Of a stretch of DNA of 64,000 bases, positions 20,004-30,525 are shown piece by piece. The stretch is from Prorocentrum cordatum (lineage: Eukaryota; Sar; Dinophyceae; Prorocentrales; Prorocentraceae). The notes beneath the pieces are model-generated. The model did no database searches. It was given only the letters and a program-made list of their open reading frames with translations, and was not told the origin of the DNA. The stretch spans positions 836,002-900,001 of the forward strand of contig CAUYUJ010012780.1 in assembly GCA_963575745.1 (NCBI GenBank), written 5' to 3'. A program made the translations under genes and the position numbers. The first letter of the stretch is position 1, and every line of letters begins with the position of its first letter.

Positions 20004-20416
20004 GTCCTTCTGCGGCTGGGCCTTGTCCTCATCCTTGCTCTTGGCGCTGGCCTTGGCGGAGCGGTCGTCGATCGCGCCCCGAAGCTTCTGGGCCCGCGCG
20101 TTGCCTCGAGCGCGCGCCATGTTGATGTTGATTGGCGGTTCGCGACCCTCGCCCCGGATCTCGCGCGAGGCGCGCCCGACCACCTCGTCGCCCAGAGTCC
20201 GCAGGACCAGCCATCCACTCGGGGCGTCCTGTTGGTGCTCGGAGTGCATTCCTCGCCAGGGCCGATGGCGCCGAGCTTTCGGGGGGCCCTCGCGGCGGCC
20301 TGCTCGGCGTTCTCGGGCGGCTTCTTGAGGGCGCCACGGCGCTCGACGGCCAAGCCCGCCCCCTGCTTGGACGCCTCGGGGAGTTTGTCGAGCCGAGAAC
20401 CGGGATCGGATAAAGA
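20004..20416 (-). CDS. Exon-like block, charged/helical, one internal frame switch
   Basis: Acceptor GCGAAGACTCAG (AG 20418-20417) opens SLSDPGSRLDKLPEASKQGA, GLAVERRGALKKPPENAEQA and ARAPRKLGAIGPGEE. Near 20255 the signal moves to another frame and reads HSEHQQDAPSGWLVLRTLGD, EVVGRASREIRGEG, PPININMARARGNARAQKL, RGAIDDRSAKASAKSKDEDK and AQPQKDTRR before the minisatellite. Third-position GC bias is strong on both sides of the switch, and one lost base would restore a single frame. The C-terminal part is rich in Lys/Ala/Asp, like a coiled or disordered tail. No family is recognised. Confidence 0.5.
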
Positions 20417-20779
20417 CTGAGTCTTCGCAAATTGCGCTGCTCGAATCAGCCCCCCCGCGGAGCAGCCGCGCGGTCGCTCGAGCGAACGGCCGCGCGCGGT
20501 GACCCCCCGCCCCGGAGCGCCAACCCGCGCGACGACCCCCGCGAAGGCCCCCGCGCAGAGACCTCGCAAAGAACCCTCCAGTCACCCGGCCAAAAAACAT
20601 GTAAAAACCGCTGCAAAAAACTCGCCAGGAACCGTCAGAAGACGTTATCATCCCGCGCCATACCCTTCGGGAGACCCTGCGATGCGTTGCAAGTCCCTAC
20701 AGCTGGACCTGCGATGCCCTGTCACTGCCCTTCGATTTCTCCAGCACCCGGCCCTCTGGGCGTAGAACGTTTGAATAAT

Positions 20780-21020
20780 GCCGTTTTTGCTGGGGGGGGG
20801 CTCTGGGCCCCCCCCCCGAAGCGGAAGGCCCCAGGGGGGCTCCAAGACAGGTCCGAGAGGGCGCCGAGAGAAGCCCCAAGAGCGGCCCAAGGGGGCCCCG
20901 AGAGGGGCGCGCGACGCATCGCACCAACTCCGTCCGACGGAGTGTGGCGCGATGCTTGACAATGCTCACCGGGGGCTTTCTTTGGGCCCTCCAGGCCCTC
21001 GCGGGCCCCTTCCCTCTTTC
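20780..21020. repeat. CCAAGAGGCC-type degenerate minisatellite (site 1)
   Basis: GGGGGGCTCCAAGACAGGTCC, CCCAAGAGCGGCCCAAGGGG and related words with a spacing of about 12 to 20 bp. It is one of at least eight dispersed sites of this family. Confidence 0.6.
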
Positions 21021-21065
21021 ATTTCCGGGGTTCCCCGGCACCCCCCCTGGTCGCGTGAAATCGCT

Positions 21066-21131
21066 GGGGCCCAGGCCCCTACGATATCATAGCTACAGGC
21101 TATCGTGTGGAATCGTTGGGGCCTGGGCCCC
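21066..21131. repeat. Short perfect-armed palindrome
   Basis: GGGGCCCAGGCCCCTACGAT (21066-21085) faces ATCGTTGGGGCCTGGGCCCC (21112-21131). 19 of 20 bases pair, with a 26 bp loop that itself contains TAGCTACAGGCTA. Confidence 0.8.
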
Positions 21132-21825
21132 AAAGATATCGCGCGGCTTAGGGGGGGCCTGCGCGGGGCCCCCGGGCGGCCCCGCGAGGGCCCCCGGAAG
21201 CATCTTAGGCCCTTTTGCGCGGTCCTCTGGGGGCTCCCCTGGGGCTCCTGGCGACGACAAAGCCGGAGCTATTCTTCCATTCCCCCCCGTCCACGTCCAT
21301 TTTTCCACGGGCAGCGGCTGCCCCCTTTTTGCTTTCACTGCGCGCTGCTACACTTCCCTGATCACGGCGACTCGCCCGCGCATCTGCTCTGAACGGGGCG
21401 GCGGGGACGCGCGAAACGACCAGAATTCAAGAGCTGCCGCAAAGCACTGTCGCAGCAAATGAGGACGCTGCGAGCGGGCGTCTGGCGCCCCCCCACCGTG
21501 GCCTGATCGTCGTACTTTGGCCCTAACGCATCTCAACCCTCGACGTCGCGACGTCGCTCGCGCGCGGCCTACACGATGGCCTCCGCGGCTCGCAACCTGG
21601 CGCAGCCTGGGCAGCGGTGTCTGCGGCGCCCTCTAAGAGCCTGCTCGCCCGCCCACGGAAACCTGCAGAGGGGCCCAAGCGACCCCAAATCGCGATTACT
21701 GGGCGACTACCCTACCATGCCCCGAGATTGTTGAAGGCTCCGGGAGACCTGCCCTTGGCGACTGCGCCGCATTCGGGTCGCATCGCTAGCCCACTCGTGT
21801 CATGGTTGCCCTTTCCCAAATAATT

Positions 21826-21955
21826 TGACGAGGCGATTGTGGGGACGGCGCGATTTGACGAATCTTACTTTGACGATGTTGAAACGGGACATGACGACAT
21901 TTGACGAACTTTGACGAGATTCGACGCGAGCTACCTTTCCAAGATTTGACGCGAT
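21826..21955. repeat. TTTGACGA-type interspersed octamer repeat
   Basis: TTTGACGA or a one-base variant occurs about eight times in 130 bp (for example near 21826, 21853, 21869, 21899, 21910 and 21943) with irregular spacing. This is not a simple tandem microsatellite and could be a cluster of sites for a DNA-binding factor or a very decayed minisatellite. Confidence 0.55.
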
Positions 21956-22202
21956 AGTGCCCTCGGCAAGTGGAACTTACTTTGAAGACGGCAACCCTGT
22001 GCGAATCTCGAGACGAAGATTCGTTGAATCAAATCCTCGCCATACTAAACCTTGTCAAATTGTAAGGGGCGGGGAAAAGAGACCTCGCAGACTGTTCGGG
22101 CGATTGCGTTGCGACCCGGACACGCCGCGGCCGCCGAAGGGGCCCCCTGCCTGGCACGCCCCTCCGAGCTCCGCCGGGCTACTCCGAAATTCCACCCCCA
22201 AT

Positions 22203-22226
22203 TCCCCCCCCCCCCCCCCCCCCCCG
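22203..22226. repeat. Poly(C) homopolymer
   Basis: About 23 C residues precede GGGCCCGGAGCGG. Such a run could form an i-motif/G-quadruplex and is also a likely site of consensus error. Confidence 0.9.
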
Positions 22227-22329
22227 GGCCCGGAGCGGCCACTTGCCTTCTTTTGAAATCGCCCTCCGAACCAATGATTTTTCACAATGGGTAAGGGTCT
22301 CTGCGTTTGGAGATTTCCTGGGCGCGCGG

Positions 22330-22625
22330 TCGCGCTGGGGGTCCTCTTAACGCCGTCTTGGGGCCCCGAGCCGTTTACGTCCCGAGGGCCCTCGGGCGGC
22401 TCCAGGAGGGGCCTGGGGCCGCCCCAAGAACCCTAAGAGCGGCCTCGCGAAGTCTTTCTGGCGTGACCGATCTTGAGGCCTTCATGGGGCCCTCTTGGAG
22501 CTGTCTTGGGGCGCTCTGGGAGCCGCCTTGGGGCCCCCCTGGGCCATTCCAAGAACCCTTGGACGGCTCCGGAGGAGGGCCCCGCGACAGCTCCAAGAGG
22601 GCCCCCCGAGCGGTCACTGAGGGGG
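22330..22625. repeat. CCAAGAGGCC-type degenerate minisatellite (site 2, mostly reverse orientation)
   Basis: TCTTGGGGCCCCGAG, GGGGCCCTCTTGGAGCTGTC and TTGGGGCGCTCTGGG alternate with CCCCAAGAACCC. This is the same word family as site 1, mainly on the opposite strand. It is followed by a CCCGCCCGCGCCGCGAC microrepeat at 22665-22765. Confidence 0.6.
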
Positions 22626-23328
22626 CCGAACGATTCATTCACCCACGGCGCAACAAACCCTCGACCCACCCGCGACCCACTCGCGACCAATCGGCATCGC
22701 AAGCCGCCCGAAATCCACCCGCGCCGCGACCCGCCCGCGCCGCGACCCGCCCGCGCCGCGACCAAACCGCCAGGACGACGACGACAATAACAACAACAAG
22801 CAGGATCCCCACCACAGTGGATCCCCACTTCGGCCACGCACCCAGGGACACTGCAAGACCGTTCGACCCCCATCACTCTGATTTACTTCGCCGCGCTGTA
22901 AAGAAATCCTCCACGGACAATCCCGCCCGCGCCCGCACGCGCGAATGAACGCTCACTCAACGAGAACAATGTTGTTCTGCGCCCGCGGCCGTCCCAGAAA
23001 TGGCGTCGGCGGGTGTCAGGGTTCAACGCGAGTCGCCTGTTGGCGCCCGTGGGCATGCCCGCGAAGTTGCCCTACTCCCCTGGCCAAGCGCACCGCTGAC
23101 ATTCTCGATGCTTCGCGACGTTTGGACGACGGCGGACGATATGACTGGCCGGCCCAATTCAAGAATGCGTTCTTACCTGGGGCCCGGACAGAAGCGCCCC
23201 TGGAAAGCGCAATGCGAGCATCTCGCGCAAACGTTCTAGCATCGCGCGCGTCCAGGACAAACCCTGCGGCACCTGCACGTCGCTTCGCCGCAGATGCGCT
23301 GATCTGAGCGCACGGCGCGAGGACATAC

Positions 23329-23760
23329 CTGGCGCCCTTTGGGGGACCTCGGCCCAGGGGCACTTCTGGCAACGCCCGACTTGGGGTGGGGGTTGCGCGC
23401 GGGGGCCTCGGAGTGCACCGCGATCAGCAGGTGCTCGGCTTTCGCGGCTCTCTCGGCCCAGCGCAGCTGCTCCTGCTGCTGCTGGGCGGAGGGGTCGCCC
23501 TCGCCCTGGCCCGCTCGAGCCCCGGCGGCGGCCGCCGCGGGCTCGACCGCCGCGACGCTTAGATGGGCGCCCACGCGCTCCAGGATCTCGCCGAGCGGCG
23601 CGCGCGCCGCGCCCAGGACGGGGGCGTCGCCCATCTTGATCTGCTCGCAGTTCATGATGGCGTGCTCCTTGGCGAGCCCAATGCGCCAGGGCCCCTTGCG
23701 CGCTCGCCTGTCCAGCTTCTGCGGCTCGGAGAACTGGTAGTCCTGCTCGATCGTGACTTG
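23329..23760 (-). CDS. Well-supported internal exon, function unknown
   Basis: Bounded by a TTCACAAG acceptor (AG 23762-23761) and a strong donor, CGCCAG|GTATGT (23329/23328). It gives 432 bp open in one frame with extreme third-position GC bias: VTIEQDYQFSEPQKLDRRAR, KGPWRIGLAKEHAIMNCEQI, KMGDAPVLGAARAPLGEILE, RVGAHLSVAAVEPAAAAA, a Gln/Glu segment (PSAQQQQEQLRWAERAAKAE), then HLLIAVHSEAPARNPHPKSG and a Pro/Arg-rich end. The first half looks like a folded domain and the second like a helix plus a disordered linker. This is among the most convincing exons of the window, yet I do not recognise the family. It may be the same gene as the blocks at 20.0-20.4 and 18.9-19.7 kb. Confidence 0.65.
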
Positions 23761-24598
23761 TGAAGCTCGGGGGCTCGCGGGTCTCACGGGCGCTCGTCGA
23801 CTCGCTTCCGCCCCATTCCGCCGTCGGGCCCCAAGCCCCCGCCGGCCCCCGCCGTCGCCCCCGACAGCTCCCGCCGCCACCTGGCCCGAAGGCGGACGCG
23901 CGCGGGGGCAAATTAACGAGCGCCAAATAGCCCCCGAACCTTGGCGCCGTCGATCTGCAAGATCGCCTGCCTGAGCGGGGCCACTTAGCCGCTTATACGT
24001 TCGGCTGCAATCAGTTATAAGCGTGTTCTCCTGAAGTCGGCGCAATCGAAATGCCATCCAGTTGTGCATGGCTGTGAAACCAGATGTCCGCCATATTTAA
24101 TTCAATCATAAAAAATTTCGCATGCCGAAGTGAAGTGTAAGCTGACTATGTGGGCCCCAGGTGAAACCGTAGACGGAGTTCGCTGAAGGGCGCGGCCCGC
24201 GCGAGGGGCGCGAGGAAATGGGCGCGTCTCCGCCCGCCACAACCGCGCGCGGAGCTTCCCGCGGGGGCACGATGGGAAGGCAATCGTGATGGGGCGCGCC
24301 GCAATGGGCAGGGCGCGCGCGCCCGCGCCCGCCGAGCCCCCCCCTTTGGTCCTGCGGTCCTCGCGAGGTTCCATCCTCCTCCACACTCGTTCCTTCTCCG
24401 TTGCATCGCCCCGCCATCCGCCCGCCATTTCGCGCGTCAAGCGGTTGGCTCGCCACCGCGCGCTCTCGCGCCTTCGCATTCCGATAAACTGTAGCGCCCC
24501 CCCCCCCCCCATGCACTTGCGCTCGGGGGCACATTTCCCCCAGCGTGGCCGAAAACAAAAAACTGAAGTCGACGTGCGCTTCTGAAGCGGGGGATGCA

Positions 24599-24620
24599 AA
24601 AAAAAAAAAAAAAAAAAAAA
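24599..24620. repeat. Poly(A), ~22 bp (poly-T on the minus strand)
   Basis: An A run next to CTGGTTGATGG, about 90 bp below the candidate exon at 24713-24830, so on the minus strand it would be an intronic T tract. Confidence 0.9.
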
Positions 24621-24712
24621 CTGGTTGATGGTCTCCCAGTCCGCACCGTGGTTGTCATTGGCAAAACTGCAGGAGATCGCCAAAGGAGTTCGGGGCCGCT
24701 GGGTCCGAATCA

Positions 24713-24830
24713 GACATGCGATGGGCGTTGAACCAAGAGCTGCATGAAAACGACCCCTTCGGCGAATCGACGCAACAAATAAGGATCGATCTTGCCGGCG
24801 GCGAAGAAAGTCCAACTTTCACGCGCTGTG
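24713..24830 (-). CDS. Candidate exon, function unknown
   Basis: After a CATCAATTCAG acceptor (AG 24832-24831) the minus strand reads TARESWTFFAAGKIDPYLLR, RFAEGVVFMQLLVQRPSHV and then a TGA. Codon use and the amphipathic pattern are protein-like. The frames that continue below 24710 (SDSDPAAPNSFGDLLQFC in one, FANDNHGADWETINQ in another) also look coding, so a frame break similar to those in neighbouring blocks may be present. Confidence 0.4.
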
Positions 24831-25028
24831 CTGAATTGATGAAGACGCGCTGCAGCGGCGCATTCTCAGTCATTCTTTACGCGGATAAACTGCAGGTTGC
24901 CAGCCCGCTGCATCCCGCCACGGCGAAACCTGGCGACCCGCCGAACCAAGAAAAATACCCAGGCGAAGGGCCCAACCATACGCAAGTGTGAAAACCGCAA
25001 GGCAGGTGGGACGAAGCAAGGGGAATTC

Positions 25029-26660
25029 CTCATGTGGCCACGAACCGTGTGAGGGGTGCACCACACTGGCGCGGGGCCGCCATGCGAACCCTGCCATTGG
25101 GGCCTTCGGTGGAGCTCCCTATGGGGCCACGAACCGCGTGAGGGGTGCACCAAACTGGCGCGGGGCCGCCATGCGAACCCTGTCTCTGGGGCCTTCGGTG
25201 GAGCTCCCTGTGGGGCCACGGACCGTGTGAGGGGTGCACCAAACTGGCGCGGGGCCGCCATGCGAACCCTGCCACTGGGGCGTTCGGTGGAACTCCCTAT
25301 GGTGCCACGAACCGTGTGAGGGGTGCCCCAAAATGGTGCGGGGCCGCCATGCGAACCCTGCCACTGGGGCCTTCGGTGGAACTCCCTATGAGGCCACGAA
25401 CCGCATGAGGGGTGCGCCAAACTGGCGCGGGGCCGCCATGCGAACCCTGTCGCTGGGGCCTTCGGTGGGGCTCCCCATGGGGCCACGAACCGTGAAGGGG
25501 GTGCACCAAACTGGCGCGGGGCCGCCATGCGAACCCTGCCACTGGGGCCTTCGGTGGAGCTCCCTATGGTGCCACGAACCGTGTGAGGGGTGCACCAAAC
25601 TGGCGCGGGGCCGCCATGCGAACCCTGTCTCTGGGGCCTTCGGTGGAGCTCCCAATGGGGCCACGGACCGTGTGAGGGGTGCGCCAAACTGGCGCGGGGC
25701 CGCCATGCGAACCCTGCCACTGGGGCGTTCGGTGGAACTCCCTATGGGGCCACGAACCGTGTGAAGGGTGCCCCAAAATGGTGCGGGGCCGCCATGCGAA
25801 CCCTGCCACTGCGGCTTTCGGTGGAACTCCCGATGAGGCCACGAACCGCGTGAGGGGTGCACCAAACTGGCGCGGGGCCGCCATGCGAACCCTGCCGCTG
25901 CGGCCTTCGGTGGAGCTCCCCATGGGGCCACGAACCGTGCGAGGGGTGCACCAAACTGGCGCGGGGCCGCCGTGCGAACCATGCCACTGGGGCCTTCGGT
26001 GGAGCTCCTTATGGGGCCACGAACCGCGTGGGGGGTGCGCCAAAATGGTGCGGGGCCGCCATGCGAACGCTGCCACGGGGGCCTTCGGTGGAGCTCCCTA
26101 TGGGGCCACGACCCGTGCGAGGGGTGCACCAAACTGGCGCGGGGCCGCCATGCGAACCCTGCCTCTGGGGCCTTCGGTGAAGCCCCCTCATGGGGCCAAG
26201 AACCGTGCGAGGGGTGCGCCGAAATGGCGCGGGGCCGCCATGCGAACCCTGCCACTGGGGCCTTTCGGTGGAGCTCACTATGGGGCCACGAACCGTGTGG
26301 GGGGTGCGCCAAACTGGCGCGGGGCCGCCATGCGAACCCTGCCTCTGGAGCCTTCGGTGGAGCTCCCTATGGGGCCACGAACCGTGAGGGGTGCGCCAAA
26401 ATGGCGCGGGGCCGCCATGCGAACCCTGCCACTGGGGCGTTCGGTGAACCCCCTATGGTGCCACGAACCGTGTGAGGGGTGCGCCAAAATGGTGCGAGGC
26501 CGCCATGCGGGCCCTGCCACCGGGGCCTTTCGGTGGAGCTCCCTATGGGGCTACGAACCGTGTGAGGGGAGCGCCAAAACGCGGGGCCGCCATGCGAACC
26601 CTGCCACTGGGGCCTTCGGTGGAGCTCCCTATGGGGCCACGAAGCGCTGCGCTGGGTGGG
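25029..26660. repeat. 89 bp satellite array, ~18 copies
   Basis: Each unit carries GGCCACGAACCGTGTGAGGG, TGCACCAAACTGGCGCGGGG, CCGCCATGCGAACCCTGCCA and CTTCGGTGGAGCTCCCTATG. Unit length is 89 bp for most copies, with shorter copies near the right end. The array begins after the single-copy segment 24945-25028 and ends in a GAGGAGG purine tract at 26665-26705. All long frames within it are the satellite read in six frames. Although 89 is not a multiple of 3, stops are rare in every frame. Confidence 0.95.
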
Positions 26661-26780
26661 CGAAACGCAACGCAAGGAGGAGGGGGGAGGGGGAGGAGGA
26701 GGGGGCAGCGGGAGGAGACGCGGGGCACCGTCTCTTCAAAACGAGGACCCAACACCACAGGATGGTTAGGAAAAACACGC
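26661..26780. repeat. Shared right flank of the satellite array (copy 1)
   Basis: A GGAGGAGGGGG tract, then CGGGGCACCGTCTCTTCAAA, ACGAGGACC and CAACACCACAGGATGGTT. The same flank follows the 77 bp array (38430-38500) and, more diverged, the ~90 bp array (41950-42040). A left segment GGCGAAGGGCCCAACCATAC at about 24963 has a counterpart at about 36072 (GGCGAAGGTCCCAACCATAT). Confidence 0.75.
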
Positions 26781-26829
26781 TGCGCGCTGGCAGTGCGAAG
26801 CCCCCAAACAGACTCCACGCGACGACCCC

Positions 26830-26998
26830 GCGGCGCTCGCGGCGGCTTGAAGACGCGCGTTTTCGCGCTGGAGGGCCTCGCTCCCGGGGCGGCTGATTGG
26901 ACTGTCAGGGGGCCCCCGCGGCGGCTGAGGTCGCGCGATGGGGACTGGTGGGCATTGCGACTGGCCTCGGCGATCTCCCGAAGCAACTTCTCGAACAT
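26830..26998 (-). CDS. Coding-like block, coiled-coil, frame switch
   Basis: The minus strand reads MFEKLLREIAEASRNAHQSP and SRDLSRRGGPLTVQSAAPG, then, after a CCCC run near 26885, SEALQRENARLQAAASAAG in another frame. The heptad-like leucines suggest a short coiled coil. An AT-rich TTTAAATATAAAAACGC segment lies directly upstream of the ATG. It could be a start region, or simply the end of an intron if the ATG is internal. The block sits immediately next to the satellite flank. Confidence 0.4.
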
Positions 26999-27209
26999 GC
27001 GTTTTTATATTTAAAAAACTCATGCAACCTCACCACTGGGATGAAACTGCCCAACAAGCAGGCCGGGCGCGCAGAGTGAGTGCACTGGGAGATTCTGCTG
27101 CGCGACACAAGATGAATGAACGCAAGGCAATCTTTGGTCGGCGAAGGGCGCTTCCGGGTTCAAGGCCTGCACATGCTGTAGGAACGTGGTTCGGGCGCCC
27201 AGATGCAAA

Positions 27210-27330
27210 CTAGCAGGTTCTGTTCGCGCCGAGCATCTTCAGGGCGCTCTTCCATGCGATTTCGCTCTGCGCACGCCTGAGACTTTCGCGCGCGCGGCTG
27301 ATGACCTGCAACGCAGTTGCCCGCTGCTGG
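27210..27330 (-). CDS. Candidate terminal exon, helical, ends in TAG
   Basis: After CCTGGGCCAG the minus strand reads QQRATALQVISRARESLRRA, QSEIAWKSALKMLGANRTC and TAG (27212-27210). Composition is typical of an amphipathic helix and codons are GC3-rich. The upstream limit is uncertain because EPPLGQQ also reads through. No family is recognised. It may belong with the 26.9 kb block or with the 29-31 kb blocks. Confidence 0.4.
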
Positions 27331-27499
27331 CCCAGGGGCGGTTCAAAGAAAGGGGAACAACCAGCGGCGCGGCCTATCAACCCCAATCAATATTGCACGA
27401 CCCTCTTCTCAGGCGGCACCTGAACCCAGTCGAGCAAACCTGCTGGGATTGGATGCTCTGTTTGGTGGCCTGGGTGGGGGGGGGGGGGGCATGCCCTTA

Positions 27500-27925
27500 G
27501 ATGTTCTTAAAAAAGCTGGGGAAGGGGGGGGGGGGTATGGTTGTCAAGATCGACGATGTGTTGTTGTTTCGTTTCTCATCTGATTTGGGCTCCGTTTTTC
27601 TCCGCCGTTTTGGGATTGCCGTCTCGCCGTTTTCGGTGCGTTTTGCGATCCGTGTTTTTATTGTGTTTAGCCGCCGTTGCGCTTCCGTTTTCGTAGCGGC
27701 GTGGGAGCAGAGTTTGCTTTTATCCAATCACGAGCAATGGTTCCCGATTGACCACGTGCACCATGCAAGCCCACGGCCATGCGAACGCCAGCCTGCAAGA
27801 CGGCTGTCCTGCGAACGTGGCCGGAACTCGGGTCCGGGAGACTTCCAAATTCGGATTTCCTTGGCGCCCTGGCGCGCCGTTTTTTTCTTCTTTTTTGGCT
27901 TTCCGTTTTCAGAATGTTTTCGCTT
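27500..27925. other. No supported gene, moderately AT-richer interval
   Basis: A G12 run at 27522, TTTTTCTCCGCCG and TTTTTTCTTC pyrimidine words. The Lys-rich minus-strand frame (27497-27727) reflects this bias and is not called. Confidence 0.4.
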
Positions 27926-27931
27926 TCCATA

Positions 27932-27959
27932 TGTGTGTGTGTGTGTGTGTGTGTGTGTC

Positions 27960-28046
<87 letters not shown>

Positions 28047-28112
28047 GCGTGTTTTTTTTTTTTTTTTTGTCTCTCCTCTCTTTTCTCTCCGTGTGTGTGG
28101 GGGGGGGGGGGG
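27932..28112. repeat. (GT)n microsatellite, then T16 and G14 runs
   Basis: About 110 bp of GT with CTGT/TTGT interruptions (27932-28050), a T run at 28051-28068 and a G run at 28100-28112. Confidence 0.95.
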
Positions 28113-28374
28113 CTGGCGGGCGTCGTTTTCTGTATGTTTTTGGGCTGCAGTTTGTCCCCCTGTTTTGGTCGACTGCAGCGCGAATAATGGAAAACAAAAA
28201 AGGAAGAGACAACGCACAAAAAATATCCCGGCGAAGCAACCTGACAGCGATGTGTAGAAGCAGATCTGAAAGCATTTCCCTTGAGATTCAAATGGGAAAT
28301 CCAGTTGTAGAATTCTGCTGTTCTCGCAGTCGTAGTCGCATTCGCGATGACAGTCGCAGCGGCAACGGCAGTCG

Positions 28375-28790
28375 CAGTCACAGCCTCAGCCTCAGCCTGC
28401 CTCAGCCTCACCCTCAGCCTGCCTCAGCCTCAGCCTCAGCCTCAGCCTCAGCCTCAGCCTGCTTCAGCCTCAGCCTCAGTCTGCCTTCAGCCTCGGCCTC
28501 AGCCTCAGCCTGCCTCAGCCTCAGCCTGCATCAGCCTCAGCCTCAGCCTCAGCCTGCCTCAGCCTGCTTCAGCCTCAGCCTCAGCCTCAGCCTCAGCCTC
28601 AGTAGCCTCGGCATGCCTCAGCCTCAGCCAGCCAGCATCAGCCTCAGCCTCAGCCTCAGCCTGCCTCAGCCTCAGCCTCAGTCTGCTTCAGCCTCAGCCT
28701 CAGTCTGCCTTCAGCCTCGGCCTCAGCCTCAGCCTGCCTCAGCCTCAGCCTGCCTCGGCTGCAGCATCAGCCTGCCTCAGCATTCAAAAT
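28375..28790. repeat. (AGCCTC)n hexanucleotide array
   Basis: About 65 AGCCTC-type hexamers with AGCCTGCCTC and AGTCTGCCTTCAGCCTCGGC variants. A ~40 bp block containing CTGCCTTCAGCCTCGGCCTC occurs twice, near 28480 and 28705, so there was internal duplication. The Ser/Ala/Pro/Gln-rich frames are not genes. Confidence 0.95.
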
Positions 28791-29105
28791 GTGGCCCAGG
28801 AATACAGTTCTGGGAACTAGAAGAACACGAAGTGGCCTACAGCTGGCTCCGGGCATTCAAAATCATGCCCGGGAATGGAGTTCTGGGAACTTGAAGAGCA
28901 CGAAGTGGCCTACAGTTGGCTCCGGGCATCCAACGTGTGGCCCGGGAATGGAGTTCTGGGAAGTCGAAGAACACGAAGTGGCCTACAGTTGGCTCCGGGC
29001 ATCCCAAATGTGGCCCGGGAATAGAGTTCTGGGAAGTCGAAGAGCACGAAGTGGCCTACAGTTGGCCACGGGCATCCAAAATGTGGCCCGGGAATAGAGT
29101 TCTGG
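28786..29105. repeat. 73 bp tandem repeat, ~4.4 copies
   Basis: CACGAAGTGGCCTACAG(C/T)TGG starts at 28826, 28899, 28972 and 29045, exactly 73 bp apart. Each unit also carries GGCCCGGGAAT(A/G)GAGTTCTG. Confidence 0.95.
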
Positions 29106-29513
29106 GAGCACCAAGAGCGATTTTGCGAGGATGTCCCAAGCGATTTCGGTTTCGGCGGCAGCCTCCCCGGGCCCCGCCCCGACCCCCTGAGGAGTCATGA
29201 TGCTTTCTTTTGACACCACTAGAAACCGATCAGTCTTCGCTGTTAACAACACACACATATCTATATATATAAGAAAAAGAAAAAAGAAAACGTTTTTTAT
29301 AACAATTAAGGTCATGCCAATGGGGGGGCACTGCTTACTGCGCGAAGCTTCAATCCGAGCCCCACTGTGTAGATTTGGAGCCCCTGGACATATTTCAACA
29401 GTCGACCTACAGGCCCAATGGAAAACTGCCCCCGACGTTTCTGTCAGGACCGCGTATATCCTGATGGAGGGTGTCTCAGGGCATGGGCAGGCGAAGCGAT
29501 CTTCGCCCTGCAA
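29106..29513 (-). CDS. Candidate ORF or exon pair, function unknown
   Basis: An open minus-strand frame of about 136 codons outside the tandem repeat reads GEDRFACPCPETPSIRIYAV, LTETSGAVFHWACRSTVEIC, PGAPNLHSGARIEASRSKQC and PPIGMTLIVIKNV. It then runs through a hydrophobic, T-rich part (possibly an intron with a polypyrimidine tract, 29255-29300) and continues RFLVVSKESIMTPQGVGAG, GEAAAETEIAWDILAKSLL and VLPELYSRATF. The two ends are the protein-like parts and could be two exons. The frame then enters the 73 bp repeat. No family is recognised. Confidence 0.35.
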
Positions 29514-29539
29514 GCGTTAGTCAAGTTCGCCGAACTCGT

Positions 29540-29880
29540 GGAAGTTCCAAATGGATTTCTATTGGGGGAGACCCCTGGCGCTTGCGGCGTAGATCTCGCT
29601 CTCGCGGGCGCGCGCTACCTCCTCGCCCCGGGGCGCGAGCCAGAGCGTGGCGGCGTCAACGCAGTCCGCGCTCGCGCTGGCCCCCCGCTCGGGCCCCGGG
29701 GCCCCCGACGGAGAAGCTGAGGTCCTCGAGGCTGCCCCTCGGCGCCAGGCGCAGGAACCCGTCGGCCGCGGCCCAGTTCAGCTCGGCCTTCCCCCGGCAG
29801 AACGTTGTGTTCTCCTGGTCGGAAAAGCGCCGGCCCTCGCGCCCGCTCGCGCGCGGCCTGGGCGCTCGAGTCGCCGGTGA
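29540..29880 (-). CDS. Coding-like block, two frames, function unknown
   Basis: The upper part reads EGRRFSDQENTTFCRGKAEL, NWAAADGFLRLAPRGSLEDL and SFSVGGPGARAGG. Lower, in another frame, it reads VDAATLWLAPRGEEVARARE and SEIYAASARGLPQ. Both have GC-ending codons and acceptable composition, and the motif LRLAPRG/LWLAPRG appears once in each. Either they are two adjacent duplicated exons with a short intron, or one exon with a frame break near 29660. Confidence 0.45.
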
Positions 29881-30525
29881 TGGGTGGCCGCGCAAATGGG
29901 GGGGTCTGCGCGCGCATGCCGAACGTAGGAATCGAAAACGAAGGCCCCGCGCGCAACGGCCCCGCTCGCAGCGCGCGCGCAGCTCGGCACGCCCGCAGGA
30001 TGTTCGACGGCGGCTCTCCCAAGCTCGAGGCGCAAATGCTCAGCGTCGCGAAAGAATTGCGGTCTGCGCGTCGCGCAAAAGCCACCCGGCCAGACATTTG
30101 AATGCGCGAAACTGGCTGGCGGCCAAAAGTTGCAACGCGCGAGCGTGTCCCAGAAGCGCCCCTAGCCTGCGTCAGCGGGCCAAAAAGTGGCTCGAAAGTG
30201 TCCTTGAAGGGGGCCGATGCTGCATTGCACGAGATCAAGGAAACCACAAAAAGTGCATGTACGTTTTGCTGCGCGCAGCGGCCGCGCGCGCGGCCCTCGC
30301 GCCGCCGCTTAACTCCTAGAGCCGGGGCCGATCAGAAAGGGGCTCTCTGCGGCCCACGTAGAACTCTCCACGGCGTTCACCGCGCAGCAAAATGCGGGCT
30401 GGATGGCGGCGGCAATGGTTTGCAAAAATGCGCAGTGCAACAAAAGGCCCCTTGAATGAGCAAAGAGGGCGCTTCCTTGACCCCCCATTTGCGCGACCCC
30501 CCGTCGCCGGCGACCCGATGCGCAG
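29875..30525. repeat. Inverted pair of a CGCAAATGGGGGGTC segment
   Basis: GTCGCCGGTGATGGGTGGCC followed by GCGCAAATGGGGG (29872-29910) is repeated in reverse complement at 30484-30524 (GTCGCCGGCGACGGGGGGTC, GCGCAAATGGGGG on the minus strand). The two lie about 570 bp apart. Each copy sits at the end of a coding-like block. Confidence 0.6.

Noticed and set aside
25386-26896. 300 to 400-codon frames with periodic WRGAAMRTLPLGPSVEL-type peptides
   Set aside because: These are the 89 bp satellite. Since 89 is not a multiple of 3, a peptide repeat of three units appears in all frames; there is no start, splice or codon-bias support.
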